DNA from: Lachnospiraceae bacterium
GTDB taxonomy: Bacteria; Bacillota; Clostridia; Lachnospirales; Lachnospiraceae
Direction: 5' to 3'
Length of the DNA stretch: 35,783 nucleotides
Assembly (NCBI GenBank): GCA_910574195.1
Contig: CAJTBF010000023.1
Location: 1 to 35,783, forward strand
The position numbers and the translations under genes were made by a program. The notes beneath the pieces are model-generated. The model was not told where the DNA came from and did no database searches. It saw only the letters and a program-made list of their open reading frames with translations. Positions 14,771-23,462 of the stretch are shown in pieces. Position 1 is the stretch's first letter. The number at the start of each line of letters is the position of its first letter.

Positions 14771-14924
14771 GTTACTTTTCACGGCTCAGGAATGCGCTGT
14801 ACTGCGCATTCCGTGAGACCAGACTTACGCAACGACAACAGTGAAGGGCGATTTTTGCGCAGCAAAACTTTAAATATCGCCCCGAACCGTTACTATGAGC
14901 AGCCTCCAGGCCGTGAATAGTAAC
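14771..14924. repeat. Dispersed ~154-bp repeat with inverted ends, copy 1
   Basis: The stretch starts GTTACTTTTCACGG and ends CCGTGAATAGTAAC, so its ends are inverted repeats. Its reverse complement aligns along the whole length with 23301-23453, sharing blocks such as AACGGTTCGGGGC, ATTTAAAGTTTTGCTGCGC and CTCACGGAATGCGCAG. It lies just after iclR. Confidence 0.85.
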
Positions 14925-14963
14925 GATCCGTTTCTGCTTCTGAATGAGGATTTGCAATATGAC

Positions 14964-14992
14964 TTTACAAAAATGAGGAAATGAACTAAAAT
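14964..14992 (+). promoter_or_regulatory. Probable promoter of the PilZ gene
   Basis: TTTACA at 14964-14969 and TAAAAT at 14987-14992 are 17 bases apart, about 37 bases before the PilZ start codon. Confidence 0.5.
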
Positions 14993-15028
14993 ATAAGAAA
15001 ATGCAGCCGTGAAAGGAGTATGCAAGAT

Positions 15029-15376
15029 ATGATAGAAAAAAGAAACAGCAGACGTATGAGCCTATCCGCTCATTTATTGATCAAAAATATGAATGATGCT
15101 TCTTCAAAAGAAGAGGAAACAGAAATCGAAGTGTTAGATGTATCCAAAACCGGCGTGGGATTTATGTGCGATACCCCGTTGTCCATCGGAGCCGTATATG
15201 AAACCAAACTGACACTATGGACCGATGAAATCATCCACGCTTTTCTGAAAGTAGTTCGTATCGAACAGACGCAGGATGAACGATATATCTGCGGAACAAT
15301 TTTTATCGGATTGCCGGAGATCAATGCCAAAAGAATTGAGGTATATGATCTGTTGAATCGAATTGACGAAGGCTGA
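15029..15376 (+). CDS. Stand-alone PilZ-domain protein (c-di-GMP receptor)
   Basis: This 115-residue protein is a single PilZ domain. The N-terminal arginine motif reads RNSRR (family pattern RxxxR) and the second motif is DVSKTGVGF (family pattern (D/N)xSxxG). Both are the residues that hold cyclic di-GMP. I prefer the ATG at 15029 because GAAAGGAG is ten bases upstream; a nearer ATG at 15020 is too close to that site. It has its own promoter and no partner gene on this strand, so it probably acts as a free cytoplasmic c-di-GMP adaptor. Targets cannot be told from context, although a set of envelope genes lies next to it on the other strand. Confidence 0.85.
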   Translation: MIEKRNSRRMSLSAHLLIKNMNDASSKEEETEIEVLDVSKTGVGFMCDTPLSIGAVYETKLTLWTDEIIHAFLKVVRIEQTQDERYICGTIFIGLPEINAKRIEVYDLLNRIDEG

Positions 15377-15412
15377 TTTTTTGAGAAGCAGAAAAACGCG
15401 GGATGCTCGGAA

Positions 15413-15501
15413 GGGCATCCCGTAATACATTCTCAAGTCAAATATCCCTGCAAGGCATACCCACAGGACATCCCGCATTTCATGCTCTTCGGGATGAACG
15501 G
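15413..15501. repeat. Intergenic dispersed repeat, copy 2
   Basis: The stretch begins GGGCATCCCGTAATACAT and contains GGCATACCCA, CATCCCGCATTTCATGC and CTTCGGGATG, in the same order and orientation as 6106-6210. The first part pairs with GGGATGC just upstream (15400s), forming a hairpin between the convergent PilZ and cvpA genes that could stop transcription. Confidence 0.5.
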
Positions 15502-15524
15502 AAATCAATCTATCTATTGCAATT

Positions 15525-16343
15525 TCAGAACGCTACCAGCTTCGCCAGCAGCGGATTATTTTCATACAAAAAACGCAGCGCTTCACTCTGCCCGATCATA
15601 TCAAAACAGACTTTCCCGAACTCTGTGGAATAGCAGGCCGCAATCACAAGAAACAGAATCCACACGATCAGCAGTCCCGACACGACGCCCAATACGGCCC
15701 CGCCTATATGATTAAACGCGCCCACCATGGGGAGTTCTCCCAGAATATCCACTGCCGACATGAGAGCTTTCACAATCACAAACGCCAGCACAAATGTCAC
15801 CAGAAACGAAACGATATGAATCAACATCCGGGAAATATACGCCGCAATATAACTTACAAACGAATGCACTCCCAATTCTTCATAAATAGCCGTATTATTA
15901 TTTTCCAGAAGCAGTTCTTTCAAAAAATCCGGAATCGCAGATTCCTCAATCTCTTTAATCTGCTGATCTTTTGGAACCTCCCCAAAAATTTTCTGTATAT
16001 CCTCCGAAGTGATCTCCAGACGTTCCCAATCCAGGTCACTGAGTGTCTTCAGATCTTCCGGCGCAATATTCTCCAGCGGAGTCCCGCTCAGATCATGCCC
16101 TGCAAGTGTTTCCGCCGATACGTCCGGCAAAAACAATTCCATACACTTTTCCTGAATCATCTCATCCGCCGGGGTATACTTTATCAGTGCATCCCCCACA
16201 TAAGGAGTTAGAAATCCAACCACTACTATGGTCAGAATCGTAGAAACCAGGGATAATCCGATTTTAAAAAATCCGCGGATTGCCCCTACTACAATGCTGA
16301 CCAAAAAGATAACCCCTACAATGATCAATAACCAGTTGTCCAT
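15525..16343 (-). CDS. cvpA: CvpA-family membrane protein
   Basis: The 272-residue protein begins with a hydrophobic helix and the CvpA-type sequence IIVGVIFLVSIVVGAIRGFF near residues 7-26. Further membrane segments are at about 30-50, 175-200 and 215-240, the last pair holding the conserved 'GGAVLGVVSGLLIVW' helix. Between them lies a long extracytoplasmic or cytoplasmic insert of about 110 residues, which makes it longer than the ~160-residue E. coli CvpA. CvpA proteins are linked to colicin V production and envelope homeostasis; the mechanism is not settled. It is last in a three-gene unit with the DUF5711-like and LysM proteins. Confidence 0.8.
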   Translation of the reverse strand: MDNWLLIIVGVIFLVSIVVGAIRGFFKIGLSLVSTILTIVVVGFLTPYVGDALIKYTPADEMIQEKCMELFLPDVSAETLAGHDLSGTPLENIAPEDLKTLSDLDWERLEITSEDIQKIFGEVPKDQQIKEIEESAIPDFLKELLLENNNTAIYEELGVHSFVSYIAAYISRMLIHIVSFLVTFVLAFVIVKALMSAVDILGELPMVGAFNHIGGAVLGVVSGLLIVWILFLVIAACYSTEFGKVCFDMIGQSEALRFLYENNPLLAKLVAF

Positions 16344-16421
16344 ATCCTTTTCTCCTATCTTTTGTAATCAAAATCAGCGTTCCTGTCTATTGTTCACTCC
16401 TGCAGAGTGGGAACAGCCGCG

Positions 16422-17615
16422 CTATCCGGCCAGATACACCACCTGCAGTTCTGCCGCATTCATTACCAGATACTTATTGATTCCGGCTACGGGAACTATC
16501 AGTAAAACCTCTTCTTTCAAATTTCCCTCAAACCGATGCAGACCGGCGCTTGTATAAATACTGCATCTGGAGCCTTCATACATCACAATTTCATTTCCTA
16601 CCATCTGTACATTACTGTACTCCCCGATAAACTGCCGATTCATCTTCTGCTTCCCGAAGCGGTCAAACAACCGAAGTTCATAACCGGACTTGTCCTCCCG
16701 CAAAAGAACAAATCCAATATACCTGCCCGTATGAAACACACTTTTCACTTCCTGGGTAATCGCAATCTCTTTCTTTTTTTTCGGAACCTCCGCGCCCTCG
16801 TAGATCACAAAGGAATGATCCCCCACCACAACGGATGTATCTGCGTCCATAAAAAAAATCTCCGGCATGACGGAATCCTCATATTCCTCCATACTCACCT
16901 GATGATTCTCTTTTTCCTCTCCCGCCTCTGCAAAATTATAATACACTACCCGGGATTTCAATGCATCGCTTTTGGTGTCCAGATAAGACACTGCAAGAAC
17001 CGTTCCGTCCGGAGACATCTCCAGTGCGACCGGGTATCCGGCATTGGATGCCGTAATCTGATTCTCCACCAAAATATTGCCCTTTGAATCATAGGTTACA
17101 ATCATCGGCAGATTCTCATCCTTTAAAATGGCGCTGACAATTCCCTGATTCGATATGGAAAATTTTTCGATAGGAAGATTCGTCTCAATCTCTCCCTTCA
17201 AACCTTTTTCCGTAAATACCTGTATGGCATTCCCACCGGAATCCGCCACTGCAAAGGTCTGATTATTGACCTCAATCACCGGACGCTGAAACTGACCTGG
17301 CTGTACCCAAATCACCTCATTCTTTTGATTCAGATATGCCACACCGTCTCTGCTGTAACGTACAATCCCATTCTGATATACGGCGTATCGGTTATTATCA
17401 GAAGTCTCCCGCTTATAGGACGCCGCCTGATAAATTGCATGGTAAAAATGATTCGCCAACAGCAAATAGGTCCCAAAAATAACCATCCCCGCAAGGAACA
17501 TCACTGCAAACACTTTTTTGGGCCTGATTCTTTGGTGTCTTTCCTTATTCTTTTTTGTACCTTCCGACTCTTCCCGCTGCATCAGTCTGAGATTCGGATT
17601 TTTCTTTTGCACCAT
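16422..17615 (-). CDS. Membrane-anchored beta-propeller-like protein (DUF5711-like)
   Basis: The 397-residue protein has a lysine- and arginine-rich cytoplasmic start, one transmembrane helix at about residues 36-56 (VFAVMFLAGMVIFGTYLLL), and a ~340-residue outer domain. That domain shows repeated short beta-strand blocks such as RYAVYQNGIVRYSRDGVAYL, IQVFTEKGLKGEIET and ALEMSPDGTVLAVSYLD, which suggest a propeller fold. It fits my memory of the DUF5711 family. The start is uncertain: a GTG at 17654 adds 13 residues, but the ATG at 17615 has an AGAAGG element upstream. It sits between the LysM and CvpA genes, so an envelope role is likely. No reaction can be assigned. Confidence 0.7.
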   Translation of the reverse strand: MVQKKNPNLRLMQREESEGTKKNKERHQRIRPKKVFAVMFLAGMVIFGTYLLLANHFYHAIYQAASYKRETSDNNRYAVYQNGIVRYSRDGVAYLNQKNEVIWVQPGQFQRPVIEVNNQTFAVADSGGNAIQVFTEKGLKGEIETNLPIEKFSISNQGIVSAILKDENLPMIVTYDSKGNILVENQITASNAGYPVALEMSPDGTVLAVSYLDTKSDALKSRVVYYNFAEAGEEKENHQVSMEEYEDSVMPEIFFMDADTSVVVGDHSFVIYEGAEVPKKKKEIAITQEVKSVFHTGRYIGFVLLREDKSGYELRLFDRFGKQKMNRQFIGEYSNVQMVGNEIVMYEGSRCSIYTSAGLHRFEGNLKEEVLLIVPVAGINKYLVMNAAELQVVYLAG

Positions 17616-17720
17616 CTGTTCCCTGATCCTTCTACACCTCTTACAATCACTCACTTATGTATCCGCCAAAACACGTTACGGACACCACTTTCTATACTCC
17701 ATTGCCAGTATAACATTTTT

Positions 17721-18929
17721 TTACGGCAATAGCAATTTCTGACCAATATAAATCAAATTTCCGTCCGTCATTCCATTCATACGGCAAATTGCATCTACAT
17801 GGGAGATATCTCCGTACACCTTCTGACTGATAATTGCCAGCGTATCCCCCTGCTCCACCACATAAATTCCGTCGCCCCCATTATTTTCCTGCACTGTTGT
17901 TGATGCGTTTCCTGTATCCGGCACTCCCTCTGATACCACGTTTCCGCCAGTCTCCACCGCAGCGCCTTCCGCCGGGAAGCCTTCACTTCCTGAATCATTT
18001 GCGGCAGTTGATTCTGTTTCGTTACCTGCATCACCCTGTAAATCAGGATTTCCTTCCGTCGTCTGCTCCGCTTCCCCCGTCGTCGGTTCCCCTCCACTTT
18101 GCAACTCCTCTGTACCGGAAGACTTGTCCTGCTCTTTTGTTTCAGAAAAATCTTTGGTAGAGACGGAATCCGACAAGGTATCCAAAGAACTTTGCACGGA
18201 TTTCATTTTATCAAAATTATTCATGGTTGCCACGCCCATAATCAGAACCATTAATACCAGACAGGCGCTGAGGACATACATGGCACGGTTCGCCCGCTGT
18301 TTTTGCATTTGCTCCTCACGGGAACGAATGATACTACGGAAATCCTTTGCAACCCGGTCTTCCACCGTTTCCGACGGACTTGCACCGTTTTTCTTTCTGG
18401 TCGAAATCATATAATTCTGCATACATGGGTTCTTTTCATAATATGTATAATGTCCGCCGATCTCCATCAGATCTCCGAATTTGCTGGCATAATAGATTTC
18501 ATCTTTTTCCCCCGGGTCTTTCATAATAAAAATGGTATTTTCTTTGGGAAATGATTTCTTATGCAGCTTCACCGTATCGTCTTCCGGGGAGAGCGGCACG
18601 CCCGCATGCGCTACAAACCAGCCAAGCATTTCACCATCTTCAAAATATTGTTTACAATCCTCGTACGCCCGTTTCCAGGTATCCTCGTCAATGATATACT
18701 CCCTTCCCGAAAATTTCAGTTCATGCATCTGGATGGCGCCATAGATATAGACATACTCTTCTTCATCACTCTTCTGCATATCCCCCACCAGGAATGCTCC
18801 GATCGGCACCTCCCCCGTTTTTTCACATAATTGTGTAAAAAATGTATCCACATAATCCTCCACGTAAATTTTCGGAGTATCACTTACGTTCCCAATCTGA
18901 CGAACATTTTTCGGTATCTGTCTTTCCAT
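17721..18929 (-). CDS. Membrane LysM protein with a JAMM/MPN-like cytoplasmic domain
   Basis: The 402-residue protein has three parts. Residues about 20-150 form a domain that resembles the JAMM/MPN fold: EVPIGAFLVGD, then GWFVAHAGVPLSPED at 103-117. The family metal motif (HxHPx7SxxD) is only partly kept, since the first His is Val. Residues 217-236 are a transmembrane helix after a charged stretch. A low-complexity Ser/Glu/Gly/Thr linker (about 255-350) leads to a C-terminal LysM domain at 355-401 (VEQGDTLAIISQKVYGD) that would bind peptidoglycan outside. It heads a unit with the DUF5711-like gene and cvpA. It may link wall status to the cytoplasm, which is inference. LysM and membrane helix are clear; the MPN reading is tentative. 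Confidence 0.8.
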   Translation of the reverse strand: MERQIPKNVRQIGNVSDTPKIYVEDYVDTFFTQLCEKTGEVPIGAFLVGDMQKSDEEEYVYIYGAIQMHELKFSGREYIIDEDTWKRAYEDCKQYFEDGEMLGWFVAHAGVPLSPEDDTVKLHKKSFPKENTIFIMKDPGEKDEIYYASKFGDLMEIGGHYTYYEKNPCMQNYMISTRKKNGASPSETVEDRVAKDFRSIIRSREEQMQKQRANRAMYVLSACLVLMVLIMGVATMNNFDKMKSVQSSLDTLSDSVSTKDFSETKEQDKSSGTEELQSGGEPTTGEAEQTTEGNPDLQGDAGNETESTAANDSGSEGFPAEGAAVETGGNVVSEGVPDTGNASTTVQENNGGDGIYVVEQGDTLAIISQKVYGDISHVDAICRMNGMTDGNLIYIGQKLLLP

Positions 18930-19262
18930 CCCACTTCACCTCTGCTATATTTTTCTAAATACAGGGGACACTGCGGCAACTGCTTGTCCCTGATATCCTT
19001 CTAAAGCATAGCATAAAAAAAGGGCCGAATTTATCGTTCCCTGTCAAGTGCGTTCGACAAAAATCACATACAAAAAAGCTGTCGCAGCCGGTTTTTCCAC
19101 ATACTATGGCATACGGAAAAAATGTCGTTCATAATTCCCCATATACTAAGAAATATAAAAATGCAGCAGGAAGTTCCTTCCGTCATCCATACTCTGACAG
19201 GCTGTATGGAACTTTCCGCTGCATTCTCTGTTTTCCGAAAAGAGATTTTTATTCTCCTGTTT
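18930..19262. other. Intergenic region between htrA and the LysM gene
   Basis: This 333-base gap contains no credible gene. On the minus strand a hairpin CAGGGACA/TGTCCCCTG lies in the leader of the LysM gene. A repeat-like segment related to 11193-11235 lies at about 19100-19135. A long terminator hairpin for htrA is at 19160-19225. Confidence 0.5.
19160..19225 (-). terminator. Intrinsic terminator after htrA
   Basis: On the minus strand AATGCAGCGGAAAGTTCC and an inner CCATAC pair with GTATGG and GGAACTTCCTGCTGCATT. The stem is about 25 base pairs with small bulges, and is followed by TTTTATATTT. It lies about 40 bases past the htrA stop. Confidence 0.8.
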
Positions 19263-20588
19263 TTAAGATGTTTTTCCCAGAACTACCTCCACGTTCTTCC
19301 CGGTATACTCTCCGTTATTCTCCGGAATGTGAATGGACAAGGTAACCGTTTCTCCTGCCGCATAATAGGTCAGCTCCTTTTTTAATTCCTCCATATTCTT
19401 CACGGTGGAACCGTTCACGGCAGTAATGATATTCCCCTGGGTGATCCCTGCTTTCTCCGCTCCGCTTCCTTTTGTTACTTCATTAATATATACCCCTTCC
19501 GGCATCTGATACATGGAAGAGATCTCTGCGGTTACATCATAGCCCCGAATGCCGATATATCCCTGCTGGTCTTCCGCCACTTTCCGCTTGGTCTTCTGAT
19601 TCATCAAAGTATCAATGATATCGGACACATCGCTGATGGGAATTGCATATCCCATTCCTTCAATTGTGGTCTGCGCCAGTTTGGAAGAATTAATGCCCAC
19701 GACCTCACCGTTGAGGTTCACCAGCGCGCCGCCGCTGTTCCCAGGATTGATTGCTGCGTCCGTCTGAATCAGGTTCACCCCTTCTTCCGATGTCACATTT
19801 TGTTCTCTCATCTGCTGCCCTTCGTCCATATTCAACTGACGATTCACCGCACTGATTACGCCCGTGGTGACGGACTGTCCGTAACCCAATGCATTCCCTA
19901 TGGCAATGGCCGGTTCTCCCACTTTCAGCATATTGGAATCTCCCAGAGTGGCAACCGCAATGGCATCCATTGTATCGGAAGACACCTGCTTCTTCTCCAC
20001 CGCAATTACCGCAATATCATACACGGAATCCGCACCTTTGACATTGGCTTCCACACTGGCCTCATTGGCAAATGTCACCGTCAATGTCTCACTGTCTGCA
20101 ATCACATGGTTATTCGTCACAATCAGCAGTTCCTCGTCTGTCTGGGAAATGATAATTCCCGTTCCGGCGCTCTGAATCTCCTGCTGATAGACTCCTCCGA
20201 AAAAGCTCTGTACCTGCTGCACGCTCAGATTTGTGATCGACACCACGGAAGGCATCACACTTTCCACAATTTCAGAAACATCGGTAGTTACCGCCGAAGC
20301 TGATTTTTGCGCCGAACTGTTGATTGGCGTACTTTGCTTTGCATCCGTTCCACGTGAACCGGAGTCGTTCAATCCCAGAATCTTATTTCCAATCATGTTT
20401 GAGGTAAGAAATGTAGCGCTGGATACCACTCCAAACAAGACTGCCAGCCCGATAATTGCGATCACTTTCGGCAATGCCTTTTTCTGCTTTTTTTCTTTGT
20501 GCTCCCGATGCGGATATTCCGGCTGTCCAGAATTCTGATAATTCCTCTGATAATCTTCCTGATTATAATAATTATACTGGTTCTCCAT
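19263..20588 (-). CDS. htrA: HtrA/DegP-family membrane-anchored serine protease
   Basis: The 441-residue protein has a tyrosine-, asparagine- and lysine-rich cytoplasmic start, a transmembrane helix at about 41-64, a trypsin-like domain and one C-terminal PDZ domain (about 340-430). The catalytic triad is H161 in TNNHVIAD, D191 in VYDIAV and S285 in NPGNSGG. It degrades or refolds damaged proteins outside the membrane, as HtrA/HtrB/YyxA of Bacillus do. It stands alone with its own terminator and a probable promoter. Length and single-PDZ layout are typical for Firmicutes. Nothing is missing. Confidence 0.95.
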   Translation of the reverse strand: MENQYNYYNQEDYQRNYQNSGQPEYPHREHKEKKQKKALPKVIAIIGLAVLFGVVSSATFLTSNMIGNKILGLNDSGSRGTDAKQSTPINSSAQKSASAVTTDVSEIVESVMPSVVSITNLSVQQVQSFFGGVYQQEIQSAGTGIIISQTDEELLIVTNNHVIADSETLTVTFANEASVEANVKGADSVYDIAVIAVEKKQVSSDTMDAIAVATLGDSNMLKVGEPAIAIGNALGYGQSVTTGVISAVNRQLNMDEGQQMREQNVTSEEGVNLIQTDAAINPGNSGGALVNLNGEVVGINSSKLAQTTIEGMGYAIPISDVSDIIDTLMNQKTKRKVAEDQQGYIGIRGYDVTAEISSMYQMPEGVYINEVTKGSGAEKAGITQGNIITAVNGSTVKNMEELKKELTYYAAGETVTLSIHIPENNGEYTGKNVEVVLGKTS

Positions 20589-20622
20589 AAAACATCCTTC
20601 TTTCGCTTCTTTAGATTTTATA

Positions 20623-20650
20623 AATTTATCATAAGCAGTCTTTGTGACAA
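20623..20650 (-). promoter_or_regulatory. Possible htrA promoter
   Basis: On the minus strand TTGTCA (20645-20650) and TAAATT (20623-20628) lie 16 bases apart and about 35 bases before the htrA start. The -10 box is imperfect. No CssR-type site was recognised. Confidence 0.4.
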
Positions 20651-20748
20651 AATTGTGTTCATTTCATTAATAAAAAGTGTACTGCAGATCCTCACTTTTT
20701 CATGATTCCCTACGGTACACTTTTTCATGTCTGCTTCCTGACTTCTTT

Positions 20749-21687
20749 CTACAAGAATGCTTTTACCTTTGTATAAATACTCTCCGCATCCAGTCCGTAT
20801 TTTTTCACCAGCTCCACTGCCGGGCCGGATTCACCGAAGGTATCATTGATTCCGATTTTCAGAACTTTCGTGGGCGCCTGCTCACACAATACATCGCACA
20901 CCGCGCTTCCCAGTCCCCCAATAATGGAATGTTCCTCCACGGTCACCACTTTTCCGGTCGCTTTCGCAGCCGCTACAACCAACTCCTCATCCAGCGGTTT
21001 GATAGTGTGGATATTGATGACTTTTGCCTCAATGCCTTCCTCTGCAAGCTTTTCAGCGGCCTCCAGGCAGTTCGCAACCGGAAGTCCTGTTGCGATAATC
21101 GCCACATCTTTTCCCTCCCGAAGTACCACGCCCTTGCCCAGTTCAAAATGATAATCCGCCTGATCGTTGATCACCGGCACCGCCAGTCTGCCGAAACGCA
21201 GATAAACAGGGCCCTGATGCTCATAAGCTGCCTTTACTGCCGCCTTCGCTTCCACATCATCGGATGGATTAATCACGACCATCCCCGGAATGGTACGCAT
21301 CAGCGCGATATCTTCATTACACTGATGAGAAGCGCCGTCTTCTCCCACGGAGATTCCCGCATGGGTAGCGCCGATCTTTACATTCAACTTCGGATACCCT
21401 ACGGAATTCCGCACCTGCTCAAACGCACGCCCCGCCGCGAACATGGCAAATGAACTTGCAAAAGGCACCTTCCCGGTCGTGGATAAGCCCGCTGCTACCC
21501 CAATCATATTACATTCCGCAATTCCGCAGTCAATATGACGCTCCGGAAACGCCTTCTTAAATACACCTGTCTTCGTCGCCGCCGCCAGATCGGCGTCCAG
21601 TACCACAAGGTCCTCATGCTCTTTTCCCAGCTCGGCCAAAGCATTTCCATAGCTTTCTCTCGTCGCAATTTTCTTTTTTTCTGCCAT
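20749..21687 (-). CDS. Transketolase, C-terminal subunit
   Basis: The 312-residue protein covers the pyrimidine-binding and C-terminal domains of transketolase. Motifs include LDADLAAATKTGVFKKAFPE, HIDCGIAECNMIGVAAG with the catalytic glutamate, THAGISVGEDGASHQ and YLRFGRLAVPVI. It forms a heteromeric enzyme with the N-terminal subunit, moving two-carbon ketol units in the non-oxidative pentose phosphate pathway. Its ATG overlaps the TAA of the N-terminal subunit gene by one base, so synthesis is tightly coupled. Split transketolases are common in Clostridia and archaea. Confidence 0.95.
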   Translation of the reverse strand: MAEKKKIATRESYGNALAELGKEHEDLVVLDADLAAATKTGVFKKAFPERHIDCGIAECNMIGVAAGLSTTGKVPFASSFAMFAAGRAFEQVRNSVGYPKLNVKIGATHAGISVGEDGASHQCNEDIALMRTIPGMVVINPSDDVEAKAAVKAAYEHQGPVYLRFGRLAVPVINDQADYHFELGKGVVLREGKDVAIIATGLPVANCLEAAEKLAEEGIEAKVINIHTIKPLDEELVVAAAKATGKVVTVEEHSIIGGLGSAVCDVLCEQAPTKVLKIGINDTFGESGPAVELVKKYGLDAESIYTKVKAFL

Positions 21688-22511
21688 TATGCTTCACCTG
21701 CTTTCTCTAAGTCTTTCATCGCCACGGCATACTGCTCGTCATTGGGAGCCGCACCGTGCCATCCGACCTGATTCTCCATAAAGGAAACACCCTTTCCCTT
21801 TACGGTTTTGGCAATAATCGCCGTCGGCATCCCCTTGGTCGCACGCGCCTCTTTAAAAGCGGCGTCAATCTGATCAAAGTCATTGCCGTCTATATTAATT
21901 ACATGGAAATTAAATGCTTCGAATTTCCGATCAATGGGATAGGGCGAATTGACTTCCGTGATCGGTCCGTCAATCTGCAGATTATTGTTATCCACAATCA
22001 CCACCAGATTATCCAGCTTCCGAAATCCTGCCAGCATGGCGGCTTCCCAGATCTGTCCTTCCTGAATCTCTCCGTCTCCAACCAGAGTATACACCCGGTA
22101 ATCCGCGCCCGACAGCTTCGCGCCGATTGCCATACCGACCGCCGCGGATACTCCCTGTCCCAGAGAGCCGGAAGACATGTCCACTCCCGGAATATGCTTC
22201 ATATCCGGATGCCCCTGCAGATAAGAGCCGGTATGACGCAGCGTCGTCAAATCCTCTACCGGGAAAAATCCCCGGTGTGCCAGCGTCGAATATAACCCCG
22301 GCGCCGTATGTCCTTTCGATAATACAAACCGGTCGCGATCCGCATTTTTCGGATCCTTCGGATCAATATTCATCTCTTCGAAATACAGATAAGTATAGAT
22401 ATCTGCCGCAGACAGGGAACCGCCCGGATGACCGGACTTCGCGCTATGTACCGCCGTCACGATCCCTTTCCGGATCTCGTTGGCCTGCTTTTTTAATTCT
22501 GTCTTGTTCAT
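21687..22511 (-). CDS. Transketolase, N-terminal subunit
   Basis: This 274-residue protein is the thiamine-diphosphate-binding half of a split transketolase. It shows HSAKSGHPGGSLSAADIYTY, RDRFVLSKGHTAPGLY, and the ThDP motif GDGEIQEGQIWEA through VDNNN. The start follows AGGAGG. It lies 11 bases after the transaldolase gene and overlaps the C-terminal subunit gene. Together the three genes supply the sugar rearrangements of the non-oxidative pentose phosphate pathway from one promoter. Confidence 0.96.
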   Translation of the reverse strand: MNKTELKKQANEIRKGIVTAVHSAKSGHPGGSLSAADIYTYLYFEEMNIDPKDPKNADRDRFVLSKGHTAPGLYSTLAHRGFFPVEDLTTLRHTGSYLQGHPDMKHIPGVDMSSGSLGQGVSAAVGMAIGAKLSGADYRVYTLVGDGEIQEGQIWEAAMLAGFRKLDNLVVIVDNNNLQIDGPITEVNSPYPIDRKFEAFNFHVINIDGNDFDQIDAAFKEARATKGMPTAIIAKTVKGKGVSFMENQVGWHGAAPNDEQYAVAMKDLEKAGEA

Positions 22512-22522
22512 CCGTGTTCCTC

Positions 22523-23176
22523 CTATTCTCCAAACACCGCTCTGTAATCTGCCTGGAACTTTTCAATTCCCGCGTCCGTCAGCGGATGATGAATCATCTG
22601 CTCAATGACTTTATAAGGAACCGTCGCGATATCCGCACCCGCCAGCGCACAATCCGTCACATGGATGGTGTTGCGTACACTTGCCGCGATAATCTCCGTC
22701 TCAATTCCCGCCACTTCAAACATCTGCGCAATCTCTGCGATCAGATCCGTTCCGCGAACCGAGATATCATCCAGTCTTCCTAAAAACGGAGAGACATAGG
22801 TTGCGCCCGCTCTTGCCGCAAGCAAAGCCTGATTCGCCGTAAAAATCAGAGTTACATTCGTCTTAATTCCCTCGGAGGAAAGTACCTTGCAGGCTTTCAA
22901 TCCTTCCGCCGTCATTGGAATCTTTACGACCATATTCGGATGAATCTTTGCAATGGCCCTTCCTTCCTCAATCATGCCTTCCGCATCGACCGTAGTCGCT
23001 TTTACTTCCCCGCTGATCGGTCCGTCTACAATCGAAGCAATCTCTGCAATCACTTCCTCAAATACGCGTCCTTCTTTTGCAATCAAAGACGGATTCGTCG
23101 TAACGCCGCAGATCACACCCATATCGTTTGCTTTCTTAATATCCTCTACTTTCGCCGTGTCGATAAATAACTTCAT
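22523..23176 (-). CDS. tal: Transaldolase of the short TalC/FSA-like type
   Basis: The 217-residue TIM-barrel protein begins [20 protein letters not shown] and carries [13 protein letters not shown], typical for the short transaldolase / fructose-6-phosphate aldolase subfamily. The Schiff-base lysine lies in MVVKIPMT. Because it is encoded with both transketolase subunits, transaldolase activity is more likely than the free aldolase reaction. The ATG follows AGGAGG, and a near-consensus promoter is found at 23233-23261. Length is normal for the subfamily. Confidence 0.93.
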   Translation of the reverse strand: MKLFIDTAKVEDIKKANDMGVICGVTTNPSLIAKEGRVFEEVIAEIASIVDGPISGEVKATTVDAEGMIEEGRAIAKIHPNMVVKIPMTAEGLKACKVLSSEGIKTNVTLIFTANQALLAARAGATYVSPFLGRLDDISVRGTDLIAEIAQMFEVAGIETEIIAASVRNTIHVTDCALAGADIATVPYKVIEQMIHHPLTDAGIEKFQADYRAVFGE

Positions 23177-23232
23177 ACTTTTGCATCCTCCTGAAAATAA
23201 ACTATCGTAAATGATATTTACTCTTGCTTTTG

Positions 23233-23261
23233 ATTATAGACAACAAAAGAAAAATGGTCAA
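23233..23261 (-). promoter_or_regulatory. Promoter of the transaldolase-transketolase operon
   Basis: On the minus strand TTGACC (23256-23261) and TATAAT (23233-23238) have a 17-base spacer. The start would be near 23226, about 50 bases before the transaldolase start codon. Confidence 0.8.
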
Positions 23262-23300
23262 TATATTCCCTCAAAAATCTCTCACTTGTTTATAATCTGT

Positions 23301-23453
23301 GTTACTATTCACGGTCTGGAAAGCCGCTCATAGCAACGGTTCGGGGCCATATTTAAAGTTTTGCTGCGCAAAAACGCCCCTCACTGCCGTCTCTATTGAA
23401 TCATGTTCTCACGGAATGCGCAGCTCAGCACATTCCTGAGCCGAGAACGGTAA
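23301..23453. repeat. Dispersed ~154-bp repeat with inverted ends, copy 2
   Basis: It begins GTTACTATTCACGG and ends CCGAGAACGGTAA. The whole stretch is a diverged reverse-complement copy of 14771-14924. It fills the gap between recR and the transaldolase promoter. No reading frame is conserved between the copies. Confidence 0.85.
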
Positions 23454-23462
23454 TTAATCTAT

